Source: JAUVHV01 sp964523875 (lineage in GTDB: Bacteria; Omnitrophota; Gorgyraeia; JABMRG01). From it: a DNA stretch of 24,484 bases. The notes below the pieces were generated by a model. That model saw only the letters and a program-made list of their open reading frames with translations, searched no databases and had not been told where the DNA came from. Positions 22,919-24,484 of the stretch are shown piece after piece. The DNA lies in assembly GCA_964523875.1 (NCBI GenBank), contig CAZGAS010000016.1:1-24484 (forward strand), in the 5' to 3' direction. Every line of letters begins with the position of its first letter. Position 1 is the first letter of the stretch. A program made the position numbers and the translations under genes.

Positions 22919-24484
22919 TTATACCTTTTTACCCTCTGCGCAGGCGCCATTTCTACGGCACATTATCATGCTTGAATGATGCGTAAGTTTAATAGCAATA
23001 TCATCTACTATCGAATAGACACAAGGTATTACAACAAGGGTTAAGAGCGTCGCGAATATTATACCCCAGCATATAGAGAGCGCCATAGGTACCAAAAAAG
23101 GATCCTTGCCTCCTATGCCATACGCGACCGTAGATAAGCCGCCTGCTGTTGTAACAGTGGTTAATATAACAGGCCTTAGCCTGACTTGCCCTGCCCTGAT
23201 AATAGAATCATACCTGTTCATACCTTCTCTTCTTAATTTATTTATAAAACTTACCAGTACTATCGAATCATTTACAACAATACCATTAAGCCCGACTATG
23301 CCTAATATAGCTAAGAATGACATAGGCACACCATGGGCTATAAAGGCTATAACAACACCTATTATACCAAACGGTATCGCGAGCATAACAATAAAGGGCT
23401 GAACCAGCGACCTGAAAAAAGAAGCCAATATTAAGTATATAACCAAGAAAGCATAAAAGAACGCCTCAAGAAGGCTCGCGAGTGACTTCATCGATTCTTC
23501 CTGCTCTCCGCCATACTTGATGGAATAACCAAAATACTTATCTTTTAAACCGGCGAATTTCTTCTGTAACATCTTATTTATCTTGACCGATGTTATCTTA
23601 TCTGTATCAAGATTAGAGGATGCGGTCACTACACGTTTCCCATCCAGGTGGTGTATGGTTGTAGTTCCGGGCACTTTATCTATGCTAGCCACCTTTGTAA
23701 GTGGAATAAGATTTCCGTATTTATTTTGTATGAATATGTTATCAAAGACATCGTCCTTGTTTGAGACCTCTTTTGAGAACATAATAGTAACATCTGTCTC
23801 TTCTTCCGCCTTTACCGGTTTTATCTGTGTAGCGATAATACCCTCAAAAACTCCCCGTACTGTCTTTGCTATCTGGGCGATAGAGAGCCCCGCGGTCTGC
23901 GCTTTATCATGGTCAACCTTGATGCGTATCTCCTCCTTACCCGGCTTATGATCCCATGTTACATCGGTTGTTCCGTCAATCGTCTTAAGATAATCTATAT
24001 ACTCAAAGGCTATCTCATCAAGTGTATCAAAATCTTCACCTCTCGCCTTGACCTCAACAGGCTTGCCTACAGGGGGACCCGCCTCAGGCTTATCGATCCT
24101 AAACTCAGTAAATCCCTTAATGCCTTTTGTCTTTTTCCGCAATTCAGCTATAATCTGGTCCGCGCTTCTTTTTCTATCCTGTTCAGGCTTAAGATAAATA
24201 GCTATCTGGACAAGATGGCTTGCCTTACCACCGAACGGATCATGACGATCCTCTTGAATATTTCCTACAGAGGTGACAAACGCGTCCATCTCTTCAGCGG
24301 GAATCTGTGCAACTATCTCCTCAACAGGCACTATAAGTTCATTTGTCTTATTTAATGGCGTACCTATAGGCGCCTCTGCCCTTATGAAAAAATAATTTAT
24401 GCCAGCGCTTGGAAATAAGACAAATTGTAATGGCCCCTTACCGGAAAAAGAAAGTATTATAATAGCAATGGACACTATTGCCGC
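22919..24484 (-). CDS. RND efflux transporter, HAE1/AcrB-like (N-terminus missing)
   Basis: C-terminal half of an inner-membrane proton-driven RND pump. The frame is open to the right edge (about 521 codons seen; full proteins are about 1,000-1,050 aa), so the gene continues outside; the GTG at 24475 is internal. The visible part begins with transmembrane helix 7, then the second periplasmic porter domain (PIGTPLNKTNELIVPVEEI, later EIRIKVDHDKAQTAGLSIAQ and TDVTIMF), then helices 8-12 with FIVMLAIPFGIIGVV, GLNGIVVNDSIVLV and RLRPVILTTVTTAGG. It ends with a basic tail. Substrate specificity (drug, lipid or metal) cannot be told from this half; hydrophobe/amphiphile exporters are the closest family. 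Stop at 22919. Confidence 0.93.
   Translation of the reverse strand, partial: AAIVSIAIIILSFSGKGPLQFVLFPSAGINYFFIRAEAPIGTPLNKTNELIVPVEEIVAQIPAEEMDAFVTSVGNIQEDRHDPFGGKASHLVQIAIYLKPEQDRKRSADQIIAELRKKTKGIKGFTEFRIDKPEAGPPVGKPVEVKARGEDFDTLDEIAFEYIDYLKTIDGTTDVTWDHKPGKEEIRIKVDHDKAQTAGLSIAQIAKTVRGVFEGIIATQIKPVKAEEETDVTIMFSKEVSNKDDVFDNIFIQNKYGNLIPLTKVASIDKVPGTTTIHHLDGKRVVTASSNLDTDKITSVKINKMLQKKFAGLKDKYFGYSIKYGGEQEESMKSLASLLEAFFYAFLVIYLILASFFRSLVQPFIVMLAIPFGIIGVVIAFIAHGVPMSFLAILGIVGLNGIVVNDSIVLVSFINKLRREGMNRYDSIIRAGQVRLRPVILTTVTTAGGLSTVAYGIGGKDPFLVPMALSICWGIIFATLLTLVVIPCVYSIVDDIAIKLTHHSSMIMCRRNGACAEGKKV

Noticed and set aside
23909..24355. 148-aa plus-strand ORF and other long antisense frames inside the RND gene
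   Set aside because: Antisense shadows of a well-conserved coding sequence; no start signals and no recognisable domain.

Overview
The window holds a nearly complete division and cell wall (dcw) cluster, all on the minus strand, so the operon reads from right to left. From about 17.66 kb down to 27 the order is mraZ, an unlisted 52-codon ORF, rsmH, ftsL, ftsI, murE, murF, mraY, murD, ftsW, murG, murC, murB, ddl, ftsQ, ftsA. ftsZ would be expected just past the left edge. A near-consensus sigma70 promoter (17636-17664) and a repeat-rich leader precede mraZ. The genes are tightly packed (ATGA overlap murD/ftsW; 11-17 bp overlaps ftsI/murE, murG/murC and murC/murB), consistent with one long transcript. 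Together they make UDP-MurNAc-pentapeptide (MurB, C, D, E, F and Ddl), lipid I and lipid II (MraY, MurG), and polymerise and crosslink septal peptidoglycan (FtsW, FtsI) under FtsL/FtsQ/FtsA. MurE carries the DNPR signature of meso-diaminopimelate ligases.

To the right lies a second minus-strand group: a zinc-ribbon coiled-coil protein, an RNase HI, the RNase P RNA gene (rnpB, unusually long and interrupted by a 10-N gap), a PilT-type ATPase, a secreted M48 metalloprotease and a lipoprotein thermonuclease. Further right is an 800-bp non-coding stretch with an elongator-type tRNA-Met(CAT) gene, consensus promoters, a terminator and several inverted repeats. The right edge holds the C-terminal half of an RND (HAE1/AcrB-like) efflux pump.

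The organism is a diderm bacterium with DAP-type peptidoglycan, moderate GC content and type IV pilus or twitching machinery. Gene content and style (full dcw order, many AT-rich Ile/Tyr codons, short palindromic repeats, scaffold gaps) suggest a metagenome-assembled genome of an uncultivated lineage. Omnitrophota or a related PVC-type lineage is my best guess, but nothing in the window proves it.

No clearly new protein system is visible. The unusual content is non-coding: period-7 degenerate repeats that fill two dcw intergenic gaps, a 70-bp tandem array that broke the assembly between murB and ddl, 62-bp repeats carrying TGGG boxes in the mraZ leader, a family of about 75-bp palindromes, palindromic repeats that form the C-terminal tails of Ddl and MurD, an RNase P RNA with a branched expansion at the P19 position, and a duplicated tRNA 5' region next to a palindrome that overlaps the tRNA promoter.
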